Shown here: positions 1 through 8,230 of the stretch, in pieces
Layout: every line of letters starts with the position of its first letter
Numbering within the stretch: position 1 is the first letter of the stretch
Origin: an uncultured Duncaniella sp.
GTDB lineage: Bacteria > Bacteroidota > Bacteroidia > Bacteroidales > Muribaculaceae
Direction of reading: 5' to 3'
DNA length: 64,000 bases
NCBI GenBank assembly: GCA_910586305.1
Contig: CAJUGS010000011.1
Location: 10,091 to 74,090, forward strand
The notes under the pieces: generated by a model
What the model was told of the DNA's origin: nothing
Database searches by the model: none
The model's input: the letters and a program-made list of their open reading frames with translations, nothing else
Made by a program: the position numbers and the translations under genes

Positions 1-304
1 CCATCTCGACGAGTTGGGTCATGGATGCAATCACTGCAATGAACATAATGAGCGAGAGGAAGCTGAGGTCTACCGAGGCGAACTCTTCGCCAAGCCAGCT
101 CAGCGCGCCGGGACGAAGCACGTAGTTCTCGAGAAGGTAGTTTACAGGGAGAGTCACCACCAGCATGAATGTGACGGCGATACCGAGGCCGAAGGCGGTC
201 TTCACGTTCTTTGATACGGCAATGAATGAGCACATTCCGAGGAAGTATGCGAATATCATGTTGTCGACAAAGATCGACCTGATGAATATGTTGAGATTTT
301 CCAT
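1..304 (-). CDS. nqrE: Na+-translocating NADH:quinone reductase subunit E (partial)
   Basis: The first 101 codons of NqrE are present; the 3' end lies beyond the left edge. NqrE is an integral-membrane subunit of the sodium-pumping NADH:ubiquinone oxidoreductase and, with NqrD, holds a membrane iron centre. The start MENLNIFIRSIF is followed by the family motif LGMCSFIAVSK, with Cys25 where the family keeps an iron-ligand cysteine, and by further hydrophobic helices. It starts 27 nt after the nqrD stop, in the order nqrA-B-C-D-E, so nqrF is expected just outside the window. RnfA/RsxA is a homologous family, but the neighbouring NqrA, B and C decide the call. Confidence 0.93.
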   Translation of the reverse strand, partial: MENLNIFIRSIFVDNMIFAYFLGMCSFIAVSKNVKTAFGLGIAVTFMLVVTLPVNYLLENYVLRPGALSWLGEEFASVDLSFLSLIMFIAVIASMTQLVEM

Positions 305-331
305 ATTGTGTCAATTTGTGTCGGGTGGGGG

Positions 332-958
332 TTACTGTTCCTGCAGGTCCTTGTTGATTGAACGCTGCACCCAGATGATGCAGGCTACCACAATGAGGGC
401 CATGGGGGGAAGAATCATTAGGCCGTTGTTGACGTATCCGGCATCATAAAAGCTCTGTGGAATCACGCGCAGTCCAAGGAGGGTGCCACTTCCGAGAAGT
501 TCGCGGAAGAAGCCGACGATGACGAGTATGACGGCATAGCCGAGGCCGTTGCCGACACCGTCAAGAAACGAAGGCCATGGTTTGTTGCCCATAGCGAATG
601 CCTCGAGACGGCCCATGAGGATGCAGTTGGTGATGATAAGTCCGATAAACACCGAGAGCTGCTTGGATGCATCGTAGGCGAATGCTTTGAGCACCTGGTC
701 GACGATGACCACGAGTCCGGCCACCACCACAAGTTGCACGATGATGCGAATGTTGGTGGGAATTGTGTTGCGGATGAGCGATATGATGACGTTGGCGAAG
801 GCCAGGACAGCTATGACCGATATGCCCATGACGATGGCCGGTTCGAGCTTTGCCGTTACCGCAAGCACTGAGCAGATGCCGAGCACCTGGACGACTACGG
901 GATTGTTCTTGGAGAGCGGGTTGAACAATACTTCTTTATTACTTGTTTTTTCTGCCAT
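332..958 (-). CDS. nqrD: Na+-translocating NADH:quinone reductase subunit D
   Basis: This 208-residue multi-pass membrane protein is NqrD of the Na+-pumping NADH:quinone reductase. It has the usual soluble N-terminus (FNPLSKNNPVVVQVLGIC) and about six hydrophobic helices. Cys29 (LGICSVLAVT) and Cys112 (ITNCILMGRLEAFAMGN) fall at the positions known in the family as ligands of the membrane iron centre shared with NqrE. Length matches the family (about 210). It lies 41 nt after nqrC and 27 nt before nqrE, co-directional, so it is part of one transcript. RnfE is the alternative homologue; operon context favours NqrD. Confidence 0.95.
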   Translation of the reverse strand: MAEKTSNKEVLFNPLSKNNPVVVQVLGICSVLAVTAKLEPAIVMGISVIAVLAFANVIISLIRNTIPTNIRIIVQLVVVAGLVVIVDQVLKAFAYDASKQLSVFIGLIITNCILMGRLEAFAMGNKPWPSFLDGVGNGLGYAVILVIVGFFRELLGSGTLLGLRVIPQSFYDAGYVNNGLMILPPMALIVVACIIWVQRSINKDLQEQ

Positions 959-999
959 GATAGCTGAATTGTTGTGGGTAGTTGTGAGGTGTATTCGGT

Positions 1000-1704
1000 T
1001 TATTCGCTAAGTTTCTGGAGGAAGCGACGGTAGGGGGTCAGGCAGTTGTCGAGCATTGCTCCTACACCTTTAGATGTGATAGTGCCTCCTGATATTCCGT
1101 CCACGTAGTCTTCTCCGTTCATAGGCTGTTGTCCGGCTTTGACGACGGTGACAGGATGGAAGCGTCCGTTCTTAAATACCTGTTTGCCCTTGAACTGGTC
1201 GGAGAATGCCGCTTTTTCAATCTCCGCACCGAGTCCCGGAGTTTCTCCCTGGTGGGCGAAGTATGCTCCATAGATCGTGCTTCCGTCAGAGTCAAAGGCT
1301 ACGTAACCCCAGATTGGACCCCAAAGGCCGGCTCCGTAGACCGGAAGGATGTACTTTGTGGCGCCGTCGGGGGTGGTGCAGACGAATACCGGAAGTTCTC
1401 GGCGGTCGGCCGGAAGCTTGCTTTGGTTGGCAATGTTTACGTCAAAAGCCTTGACTCCTTCAATCGGGTTGCCTTGTTCGTTTACCACGAGCTGGGTGGT
1501 GATATATTTATCAAAGTCAGCTACGACTTCTCCTTTGGCCGGGGTGATGAGTGCGGCCGCAAGAATCTGGCCCATTTTGTCGGCGTTGACATTCTCCTGC
1601 TGTTTGTCCTTGAGGGCGAGCGAAGTAGCCGCGAGGGCTGTCCCCACCAGGACCACGAGCACGATGATGTAGATTATAGTATAAGTGTTGCTTTGCTTGT
1701 TCAT
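1000..1704 (-). CDS. nqrC: Na+-translocating NADH:quinone reductase subunit C
   Basis: NqrC carries a covalently bound FMN and passes electrons between the flavin of NqrF and NqrB. The protein has one N-terminal membrane anchor (about residues 9-31) and a periplasmic FMN-binding domain. The flavinylation motif is visible as SGGTIT (residues 205-210), corresponding to the SGAT-type site whose threonine is esterified to FMN by the transferase ApbE. The conserved GLWGPIWGYVAF and ETPGLGAEI stretches are also present. At 234 residues it is slightly shorter than the 250-260 of proteobacterial NqrC. It sits between nqrB and nqrD with gaps of about 30-40 nt. No apbE gene is in the window. Confidence 0.95.
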   Translation of the reverse strand: MNKQSNTYTIIYIIVLVVLVGTALAATSLALKDKQQENVNADKMGQILAAALITPAKGEVVADFDKYITTQLVVNEQGNPIEGVKAFDVNIANQSKLPADRRELPVFVCTTPDGATKYILPVYGAGLWGPIWGYVAFDSDGSTIYGAYFAHQGETPGLGAEIEKAAFSDQFKGKQVFKNGRFHPVTVVKAGQQPMNGEDYVDGISGGTITSKGVGAMLDNCLTPYRRFLQKLSE

Positions 1705-1736
1705 AGTTCAAAGTCAGTGTGATGTGGAGGTGAGGT

Positions 1737-2945
1737 TCAAGCGCGGGCACGCAGACGGCGGCGGCGACGTGAGATGTTGGACTGGACCACGCAGTAGTCG
1801 ATGAGCGGCGCGAGTGCGTTGGCAAGCAGGACTGCAAGCATCGCTCCTTCGGGATAGCCGTTGTTGTAGGTGCGGATAAGCACTGCTACTACGCCGACAA
1901 GGAACCCGTAGACGTATTTACCGGCTCCGGTGCGAGCGGCTGTCACGGGGTCGGTGGCCATAAATACGGCAGCGAAGGCGAATCCTCCGTAGAGCAGCTG
2001 GTCAATTGGGGAAAGGAATGATGCGGGGTAGGCTGGGGTGTGGAAGGTATTGGCTACCCATCCCATCAGCAGGCCGCCCACGACTACGCTCAGCATAATG
2101 CGCCATGACGCAATGCTGGTGAAAAGGAGTATGGCGGCTCCGATGAGTATGCACAGTGTGGATGTCTCTCCGAACGATCCCGGTATAAGTCCAATGAATG
2201 CGTCCATGGCTGAGATGGCATCGCCTCTAAGATTGAGCAACTCGAGCTTGTCGCCGGTGAATGAGGCGATTTGGCCGAGAGGAGTGGCTCCGGTGAAGCC
2301 GTCGGGAAGGTCGTTGCCAAGGCCTAAGATGCTGCGCGATGCAACGAATACTTTGTCGCCGCTCATTTGTGCCGGATATGCGAAGAAGAGGAAGGCTCGG
2401 GTGACAAGTGCTACATTAAACACATTGTAGCCGGTTCCGCCAAATACTTCCTTGACGAAAATTACCGAGAATGCTGTGGCTACGGCGAGCATCCAAAGAG
2501 GGGTCTCGACCGGGCATATGAGAGGAATGAGTATTCCTGTTACAAGAAATCCTTCCTGTATTTCCTCTCTACGCCACTGGGCTACGGCGAATTCTATACC
2601 AAGGCCTACGACGTAGGCCACGAGGATACGGGGGAGTACTGCCAGAAAGCCATAGGCCATAAGCTGCCAGAAGGGGAACTCCGTGGCTCCGGCTGCAAGC
2701 CAGTTCTGGTAGCCGGTGTTGTACATACCGAAGAGCAGGCATGGCATGAGGGCAAGCACCATTATGATCATGATGCGTTTTGAATCGAGGCTGTCGTGGA
2801 TATTTACAGCTCCAGGCCCGGATGTTGTATTTGGGGTAAAAAGAAAGGTTTCAAACCCGTCGAACACGCTTTGGAAGCTTTGGAGCTTGCCGCCAGGCTC
2901 GAAGTTGGGTTTGATGTTGTTCAGATATTTTCTTAACGTTTTCAT
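1737..2945 (-). CDS. nqrB: Na+-translocating NADH:quinone reductase subunit B
   Basis: NqrB is the main Na+-channel subunit and holds covalent FMN and riboflavin. From the chosen start (MKTLRKYLNNIKPNFEPGGK) it is 402 residues with about ten membrane helices. The flavinylation motif is FTGATPLGQ with the predicted FMN threonine at Thr221. A longer frame begins at 2990, but it would overlap the nqrA stop and its first 15 residues are unlike the family, while the MKTL start gives the usual N-terminus, 34 nt after nqrA. The C-terminus ends in an unusual run of arginines (RRRRRLRARA). Homologous to RnfD, but length and neighbours support NqrB. Confidence 0.95.
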   Translation of the reverse strand: MKTLRKYLNNIKPNFEPGGKLQSFQSVFDGFETFLFTPNTTSGPGAVNIHDSLDSKRIMIIMVLALMPCLLFGMYNTGYQNWLAAGATEFPFWQLMAYGFLAVLPRILVAYVVGLGIEFAVAQWRREEIQEGFLVTGILIPLICPVETPLWMLAVATAFSVIFVKEVFGGTGYNVFNVALVTRAFLFFAYPAQMSGDKVFVASRSILGLGNDLPDGFTGATPLGQIASFTGDKLELLNLRGDAISAMDAFIGLIPGSFGETSTLCILIGAAILLFTSIASWRIMLSVVVGGLLMGWVANTFHTPAYPASFLSPIDQLLYGGFAFAAVFMATDPVTAARTGAGKYVYGFLVGVVAVLIRTYNNGYPEGAMLAVLLANALAPLIDYCVVQSNISRRRRRLRARA

Positions 2946-2979
2946 TTTGTTTTTATTGGAATGAAGGGGAGAGCTGCTG

Positions 2980-4317
2980 TTACACTTCACTGCGCAGATA
3001 GTCCAATCCCTGGCGCACGATACGCTGGAGCTCTATTTTGGATGGGTCGGCGTATTCGGCAAGCGCGAAATCTTCTGGCGCTACCTCATAGATGCCGAGT
3101 GCTTCCATCTGATCGATATCCTTGGCAATGACGGCTTTTATGAGATATTCCGGCAGAATGTCCATGGGGAAGTATCGGTCGTAGATTTCCGACATTATCA
3201 TGGCTCGGCGGCCACCCTGGAGGCGTGCGTCGGGAGTGAAGTTTTTCCCAAAGAAACGGCCAATGAACGACGGACTTACGCTCATCTTGCGCGGACTAAC
3301 AGAGGCCCATCCCATAAATTCGTCGGCATCGCTTCCCTCGGGTATTACTGTGACCTGTCGATAGGGATAGCGTAGGAAGCCGTCGATACCTTCGGGAGAA
3401 CCTGTCAGTACATTTCCGGAAATCACGCGCACGGGATGCCCGCTATTGGATATGTCTGACTTAACAAGGTCTGCGAGGTCTGCGCCGGGTACGGTCTCTA
3501 CTACTTTTGTCTCGACAAGTTCGCTACCGGTGAGGGCTACGGTGACTTTGGGGCTGATGGTTCCGTTGGTCATGAGCGATCCTATTTTTGCAAGAGTTAT
3601 CGCGTCAAGGGTCCATATTGTCTCTCCCTTGCTCACGGGAGCGATGTTTGCAGCTTGGACTCCGGCGTTGCCGGCGGGATGGAGTTGGTTAAATTCCACC
3701 ATTTCCGCGCCGTCGATGTCTGGCAAGCTGGAACCTTTTTTTACACCTATATATATATGCCCGTCTGTGAGGCGGGAGAGCGTTTTCACTCCAGCCTTGA
3801 GATTTTCGACATTGATTATCGAGGATTTCTCCATGTCGAGCGCGAGCGGCGCTGTGTCCATAGCTGTGACAAATATGTCACGTGGCACGGAGTCGCCGGT
3901 CGGGACGATGTCGTAGGGCCGCTGGCGAAGCATGGCCCATAATCCGGCGCGCTTGAGTATGTGTCTTGTCTCTGCCGGAGTTGTCGGGGTAGGGTAGGCG
4001 ATTGGTAGGACATCCGACGAACCAGTTTTGATAACCACGCGCTCTATTTTGCGTCTTGCTCCTCGGACAATACTTTCGACGGTTCCCTCTACGGGCGAGA
4101 CAATTGTGATGTCTGTGTCGGTCTTGTCGTGCATGATAGGCTGTCCGATTCCTACGGTTTCGCCTTCGGCCACGTCAAGCTTTGGAGTAAACCCCGGGAA
4201 GTCGTCTGGAATGACAGCTATCCGCGATGGGTATATGTCTGTCTTGACCTCGGTCGATGACAGACCTCCCGCAAGGCTAAGATTTAAGCCTTTCTTCAGA
4301 TTGATGGTCCTTCTCAT
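2980..4317 (-). CDS. nqrA: Na+-translocating NADH:quinone reductase subunit A
   Basis: NqrA is the cytoplasmic, quinone-interacting subunit and first gene of the nqr operon. The start at 4317 gives MRRTINLKKGLNLSLAGG, the usual family opening (lysine-rich, then GLDLPLAGxP-like), and 445 residues, as expected. The open frame extends 24 codons upstream to 4389, but those residues are not family-like. The N-terminal part (about residues 30-110) has the biotinyl/lipoyl-like fold features (GEGxTVGIGQPIMHDK region), followed by the Rossmann-like and ubiquinone-binding parts. A TATCTTTG -7 box lies on this strand at 4468-4461, about 145 nt upstream of the start, fitting transcription of the whole operon from there. 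Confidence 0.95.
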   Translation of the reverse strand: MRRTINLKKGLNLSLAGGLSSTEVKTDIYPSRIAVIPDDFPGFTPKLDVAEGETVGIGQPIMHDKTDTDITIVSPVEGTVESIVRGARRKIERVVIKTGSSDVLPIAYPTPTTPAETRHILKRAGLWAMLRQRPYDIVPTGDSVPRDIFVTAMDTAPLALDMEKSSIINVENLKAGVKTLSRLTDGHIYIGVKKGSSLPDIDGAEMVEFNQLHPAGNAGVQAANIAPVSKGETIWTLDAITLAKIGSLMTNGTISPKVTVALTGSELVETKVVETVPGADLADLVKSDISNSGHPVRVISGNVLTGSPEGIDGFLRYPYRQVTVIPEGSDADEFMGWASVSPRKMSVSPSFIGRFFGKNFTPDARLQGGRRAMIMSEIYDRYFPMDILPEYLIKAVIAKDIDQMEALGIYEVAPEDFALAEYADPSKIELQRIVRQGLDYLRSEV

Positions 4318-4592
4318 TGAGATGTTTTGAAAAATGTACCTGTTGAAATAGTATGATGTGTCAGTTGTGGATTGTGCCGCGAAAATCATTCAGATGCGCG
4401 ACGCAAGTCTTTTTTTCGAAAGAGATGTTGCTACGGACGCACCTCTTCTAAAACAAGTAGCAAAGATAATGAATATATTTAAATATTTTTAAGTTTGTTA
4501 AGTGAAAAATATCAAATGAGGAATAAAAACAATAATAACCCTCAAATCTTTGCTTATTTTAGGAGAACGATGAGAAAAAAAGAATGGAAAGT
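4318..4592. other. Divergent intergenic region between nqr and exbB operons
   Basis: This stretch separates the divergent nqr and exbB-exbD-tonB operons. It is AT-rich around 4450-4600 and holds a -7 element for each direction. A 67-codon frame at 4495-4698 runs across the plus-strand promoter and shows no recognisable features, so I do not call it a gene. Nothing else was recognised. Confidence 0.6.
4461..4468 (-). promoter_or_regulatory. Candidate -7 box for the nqr operon
   Basis: Read on the minus strand the sequence is TATCTTTG, an exact match to the Bacteroidetes primary-sigma -7 consensus TAnnTTTG. No clear TTTG sits 19-21 nt upstream, so the -33 element is weak or absent. It would give an nqrA leader of about 140 nt. 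Confidence 0.5.
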
Positions 4593-4624
4593 TTTGGAAA
4601 CATCGAAATATAATTTTAATTTTG
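4593..4624 (+). promoter_or_regulatory. Bacteroidetes-type promoter for the exbB-exbD-tonB operon
   Basis: TTTG at 4593-4596, a 20-nt spacer, then TAATTTTG at 4617-4624: an exact match to the Bacteroidetes consensus TTTG-N19/21-TAnnTTTG. Transcription should start near 4631, leaving a leader of about 285 nt before exbB. Confidence 0.75.
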
Positions 4625-4630
4625 CATATC

Positions 4631-4915
4631 GTTTTGAAGTCACTCCATGCGGAATGAGATTAAATCGATACCATGTGAATAATAATATGCATTACTAACC
4701 CACTTATCTGAATCAGTCACAATTATTACCTCGCTCATGTCTGATCCGCTGTGTTGGACTTACCGGCGCTTCGTCGCGCAGAAGAGAATCAATGAATGCG
4801 GCTATTGAAAACACACACTCGATGAACGACAGCAGAGCGCAATCAAGAAAGAATCATCAAAACTAATAATCACAACTAATAAACCTCTAAAAACAGTAAT
4901 TTTTTAAAGAAAATT
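4631..4915 (+). other. Long 5' leader of the exbB operon
   Basis: About 285 nt lie between the predicted transcription start and the exbB ATG. Only tiny frames of about 10-15 codons occur in it, none with supporting features. The last 60 nt before the start are A/T-rich (aaacctctaaaaacag and neighbours), typical of Bacteroidetes translation starts, which rely on A-rich sequence rather than Shine-Dalgarno. I see no recognised riboswitch. Confidence 0.4.
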
Positions 4916-5734
4916 ATGGAAGCTCAAAAGACCTCCGCAAAGCCTGTAAAGGCAGAAAAGCAGGGCAGCAATGTTGCCGGCATCAAGAACGCCTTCCTCG
5001 TGATCCTCGCTTGTCTCGTAGTGGCAGTTTGCCTCTTCGTGTTCTGGTTCGGACATGAGTCTCACTTCGAAGAAGGTCATCCCATTGACCTTTGGGGTAC
5101 CATCTACAAGGGCGGTTTCATCGTGCCTATTCTCCAGACTCTCTTCCTCACTGTAATCGTTCTTTCTGTTGAACGTTGGATCGCCCTCTCTTCCGCTAAG
5201 GGTAAAGGCTCAATCGAGAAGTTCGTAGCAGGCGTTAAGAAGTGCCTCGCCGCCAACAATATCGCCGGAGCCAAGGAACTCTGCAAAAACCAGAAGGGTT
5301 CAGTTGCCGCTGTAGTAGCTGCCGCTCTTAACTCCTACGAGGAAATGGACAAGAACACTGTTCTCACCAAGGAGCAGAAGATTGCCAACCTTCAGAAGAC
5401 TGTTGAAGAAGCTACCGCTCTCGAAATGCCCGCTCTCCAGCAGAACCTCCCCATCGTGGCAACTCTCACCACTCTCGGTACTCTTGTCGGTCTTCTCGGT
5501 ACTGTAATCGGTATGATCAAGTCGTTCCAGGCTCTTGCTGCTTCTGGTGCTCCTGACTCAACCGAGCTCTCTACCGGTATTTCCGAGGCTCTTATCAACA
5601 CCGCCTTCGGTATCGCCACAGGTGCTTTCGCTGTAATCTCCTACAACTTCTACACCAACAAGATCGACAACCTTACCTACGCTATCGACGAGATCGGCTT
5701 CTCTATCGTGCAGACTTTCGCCGCCAGCCACTAA
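4916..5734 (+). CDS. exbB: MotA/TolQ/ExbB proton channel family protein
   Basis: ExbB/TolQ-type protein (272 residues), the pentameric inner-membrane channel that with ExbD turns the proton gradient into motion of TonB. Membrane segments are visible at about residues 23-46, 68-92, 175-200 (LPIVATLTTLGTLVGLLGTVIGM, the proton-path helix) and 220-245 (GISEALINTAFGIATGAFAV). It is first of four co-directional genes: exbB, exbD, exbD, tonB. Bacteroidetes ExbB proteins have this extra N-terminal helix and a long cytoplasmic stretch. TolQ or a gliding-type motor is possible in principle, but the downstream tonB points to the ExbB role. Confidence 0.9.
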   Translation: MEAQKTSAKPVKAEKQGSNVAGIKNAFLVILACLVVAVCLFVFWFGHESHFEEGHPIDLWGTIYKGGFIVPILQTLFLTVIVLSVERWIALSSAKGKGSIEKFVAGVKKCLAANNIAGAKELCKNQKGSVAAVVAAALNSYEEMDKNTVLTKEQKIANLQKTVEEATALEMPALQQNLPIVATLTTLGTLVGLLGTVIGMIKSFQALAASGAPDSTELSTGISEALINTAFGIATGAFAVISYNFYTNKIDNLTYAIDEIGFSIVQTFAASH

Positions 5735-5779
5735 TCCCCTATTACATATCACTATAACACATTCTATCGATAACGTAAT

Positions 5780-6496
5780 ATGGGAAAAGTAAAAATTAAG
5801 AGAAAAAGCACCCTCATCGACATGACGGCGATGAGTGACGTGACTGTGCTCTTGCTTACTTTCTTCATGTTGACATCGACCTTCCTTCAGAAGGAGCCTG
5901 TAACAGTGCTTACACCTTCTTCTGTCTCGGAGCAGAAAGTGCCTACTGCCAACCTGGCATCGGTGCTTGTCAGCCCCGAAGGTAAAGTCTTCATCTCCAT
6001 TGCCGGCGATGCCGACTCCGATACAAAGGATACATGGGGATCAGAGGCTCTTCGCAAGACTATCCTCGATGAAGCAGTAACCCTCTACAATAAGCAGCAT
6101 CCGAACAATCAGATACAGCTTACAGCACAGGACCGCGAGTCATTCTCGAAAATCAATATGTTCGGAGTTCCATTCCAGGTACTCCACCAGTTCCTCAATA
6201 TGTCGCAGACCGAACAGGATAAGTTTATCTCCGACATGACCCAGAAAGGTGTTGGTATTCCTATCAACGATAATAAGGATATGGACCACCTGAACGAGTT
6301 TCAGATCTGGATGCGCGCTATCTACAACTCAGGTAACGACAACCTCCAGAAGGCAATGAAGAAAGGCGAGGGTATCGCCGTCAAGGCCGACAAGGACACC
6401 CCCTATGACATTGTTCATGACGTTCTTGACAATCTTCAGACCCTTAAGATGAACCGTTTCAGCATCATGACAGCTTTAAAAACTGAGCAAGAATAA
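5780..6496 (+). CDS. exbD: ExbD/TolR family biopolymer transport protein (long form, first copy)
   Basis: ExbD family: a single N-terminal membrane helix followed by a periplasmic domain. The helix region reads MTAMSDVTVLLLTFFML, with Asp20 at the position of the essential proton-carrying aspartate of ExbD/TolR. At 238 residues it is about 100 longer than proteobacterial ExbD (about 140); the extra material is a hydrophilic insertion (about residues 65-190) unlike classical ExbD. It lies 45 nt after exbB and 5 nt before the second exbD. The two ExbD proteins share architecture but clearly differ in sequence, so they may form a heteromeric stator rod. Confidence 0.88.
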   Translation: MGKVKIKRKSTLIDMTAMSDVTVLLLTFFMLTSTFLQKEPVTVLTPSSVSEQKVPTANLASVLVSPEGKVFISIAGDADSDTKDTWGSEALRKTILDEAVTLYNKQHPNNQIQLTAQDRESFSKINMFGVPFQVLHQFLNMSQTEQDKFISDMTQKGVGIPINDNKDMDHLNEFQIWMRAIYNSGNDNLQKAMKKGEGIAVKADKDTPYDIVHDVLDNLQTLKMNRFSIMTALKTEQE

Positions 6497-6501
6497 TCAT
6501 T

Positions 6502-7251
6502 ATGGCACAGATTGAACAATCAGACAACGGCAAAAAGAAAAAAGGTGCCCAAAAGAAAATGTCGATCCATGTGGACTTCACCCCCATGGTGGACATGAAT
6601 ATGCTTCTGATTACATTCTTCATGCTTTGTACCACTATGATTAAGTCTCAGACTCTGACCATCTCCCTTCCCTCTAATGATAAGGTAGAGCAGGCCGAGA
6701 AAAACAAAGCTAAAGAATCGGAAGCCATCACACTCATTCTGACTACCGAACGCAATGCCAACGGCGAAGTTAAGAAAGACGACGCCGGACGCCCGATGAA
6801 CACCGTATATTTCTATGAAGGTATGCCCGAAATAGCCGATGCCGATGGCGACGGTCTTATCGACAATACCAAGCTCAAGGCTGAGCATTTCATTGGAAAC
6901 GACGGCAAAATCAAGCAAGGCATCCGCAAGATCCTCCATGACCGTAACAAGCAGGTGCTTGAGAAAATCGAGGTGGAAAAGACACGCTGGCGTAATAAGG
7001 AGTTTGCTCCCGGCAACTCCGAGGCCAACGACTCTATCTACCAGGCTCGTGCCCGCGAGATTCGCAACGACTCCACTCTCACCCGTCCTGTTGTTATTAT
7101 CAAGGCCGCTCCCGAGGCTTCATGGGAAAGCCTGATTTCCGCACTTGACGAAATGCAGATCAATCAGATTTCAAGATATCAGATTGACAACATCAATCAG
7201 GTCGACTCAGTGCTCATTCTTGATTATCTCAAGAAGAATCCTTCGAAGTAA
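6502..7251 (+). CDS. exbD: ExbD/TolR family biopolymer transport protein (long form, second copy)
   Basis: Second ExbD-type protein (249 residues), starting 5 nt after the first. A lysine-rich cytoplasmic tail (GKKKKGAQKK) precedes the helix VDFTPMVDMNMLLITFFMLC, where Asp31 matches the conserved proton-binding aspartate. The periplasmic part is again much longer than in classical ExbD and contains a DADGDGLID acidic loop that resembles a calcium-binding loop; that resemblance is only by eye. The C-terminal portion (VVIIKAAPEASWESLISALDEMQ) resembles the usual ExbD/TolR periplasmic domain. It is part of the exbB-exbD-exbD-tonB operon. Confidence 0.88.
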   Translation: MAQIEQSDNGKKKKGAQKKMSIHVDFTPMVDMNMLLITFFMLCTTMIKSQTLTISLPSNDKVEQAEKNKAKESEAITLILTTERNANGEVKKDDAGRPMNTVYFYEGMPEIADADGDGLIDNTKLKAEHFIGNDGKIKQGIRKILHDRNKQVLEKIEVEKTRWRNKEFAPGNSEANDSIYQARAREIRNDSTLTRPVVIIKAAPEASWESLISALDEMQINQISRYQIDNINQVDSVLILDYLKKNPSK

Positions 7252-7298
7252 TCTGTCGATGAAAGTAATATATTAACCTGAAAAATCGCTTACGAAAT

Positions 7299-8156
7299 AT
7301 GGCAAAAGATGTAGATCTTTCATCATCAGAATGGATTGACCTTATATTTGAAGGAAAGAACAAGGAGTTCGGCGCATACGAGCTCCGCAAGGCTTCGGCT
7401 AAGCGCCACAACCGCGCTATGCTCGTTATCCTCGTCGTTCTTCTCATTGTGGCACTTCTGGGCCTTCTGGCCAACACCGTTCTCCAGCAGAACGATGCTC
7501 GCCCCGAGGACCAGGTAGAGCAGGCTATCATTGACTACTCCGCCGATGAGCAGGAAGAAGAAGAGGAAGAAGAACCCGAGCAGCAGCGTGTTGAAGAGCA
7601 GCAGCCTGAAGCTCTCCCCGAAGAAATCCTCAATACTGTCAAGGCTACTGAGCTCCAGATTACCCGTGATGAAGAGGTAGTCGAGGAAATCAAGTCGCAG
7701 GACGACCTCAAGGAAACCGATACCGCTATTGGTAATACCGACTTTGACAAGGGTACCGATGACCTTAACGTGGTCCGTGAACACAAAGAGGAAGTCATCG
7801 TTGAAGAGAAGAAGCCCGAACCCGTTGACGACAATCGTGTCTTCGACGTTGTAGAGCAGAAGCCCCAGTTCCCCGGTGGCGAGGCTGCACTTCTGAAATA
7901 CGTGGCTGAGCATATCCGCTATCCGGCCATGGCTCAGGAGAACAACGTTCAGGGTCGCGTGGTTGTACAGTTCGTCGTTACCAAAACAGGTAGCGTTGGC
8001 GAAGTTAAGGTTGTCCGTGGAAAGGATCCCGACCTTGACAAGGAGGCAGTTCGCGTTGTTAAGTCGCTCCCTGCTTTCGTGCCCGGCAAGATGAACGGTC
8101 ATGCCGTGAACGTATGGTACACTCTTCCAATCCAGTTTAAACTTCAGGGAGTATAA
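7299..8156 (+). CDS. tonB: TonB family energy transducer
   Basis: TonB links the ExbB-ExbD motor to outer-membrane TonB-dependent transporters (SusC-type in this phylum). The 285-residue protein has an N-terminal motif typical of Bacteroidetes TonB (SEWIDLIFEGKNKEFGAYELR), one membrane helix (about 41-61), a Glu/Pro/Gln-rich periplasmic spacer (about 75-175, strongly acidic rather than Pro-Lys) and a C-terminal TonB domain (about 190-285: FPGGEAALLKYVAEHIRYP, then GRVVVQFVVTKTGSVG). It ends the operon, and a strong terminator follows 21 nt later. Confidence 0.93.
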   Translation: MAKDVDLSSSEWIDLIFEGKNKEFGAYELRKASAKRHNRAMLVILVVLLIVALLGLLANTVLQQNDARPEDQVEQAIIDYSADEQEEEEEEEPEQQRVEEQQPEALPEEILNTVKATELQITRDEEVVEEIKSQDDLKETDTAIGNTDFDKGTDDLNVVREHKEEVIVEEKKPEPVDDNRVFDVVEQKPQFPGGEAALLKYVAEHIRYPAMAQENNVQGRVVVQFVVTKTGSVGEVKVVRGKDPDLDKEAVRVVKSLPAFVPGKMNGHAVNVWYTLPIQFKLQGV

Positions 8157-8177
8157 TCCCAAAGTGATAACCTGTTA

Positions 8178-8230
8178 AAAGTATCCCCGGTGATAAGACT
8201 TTTTTAAGTCAGAATCACCGGGGATACTTT
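8178..8230 (+). terminator. Rho-independent terminator after tonB
   Basis: Two perfect 17-nt arms (8178-8194 and 8214-8230; core TCCCCGGTGAT / ATCACCGGGGA) enclose a 19-nt loop that itself holds a GACTT/AAGTC mini-stem. A T-rich run follows. It closes the exbB-tonB operon. Confidence 0.9.

Noticed and set aside
1..4317. Rnf complex instead of Nqr
   Set aside because: Subunits A, B and C of the Nqr type are all present, with NqrA (absent from Rnf) and no ferredoxin-type RnfB or RnfC.
4495..4698. 67-codon plus-strand frame between nqrA and exbB
   Set aside because: It begins upstream of, and runs through, a full-consensus promoter (4593-4624), is AT-rich and shows no protein features.
7326..8162. 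Long minus-strand frame opposite tonB
   Set aside because: It is the complementary shadow of a gene with strong TonB features; leucine/phenylalanine-rich sequence results from the reverse of the acidic spacer.
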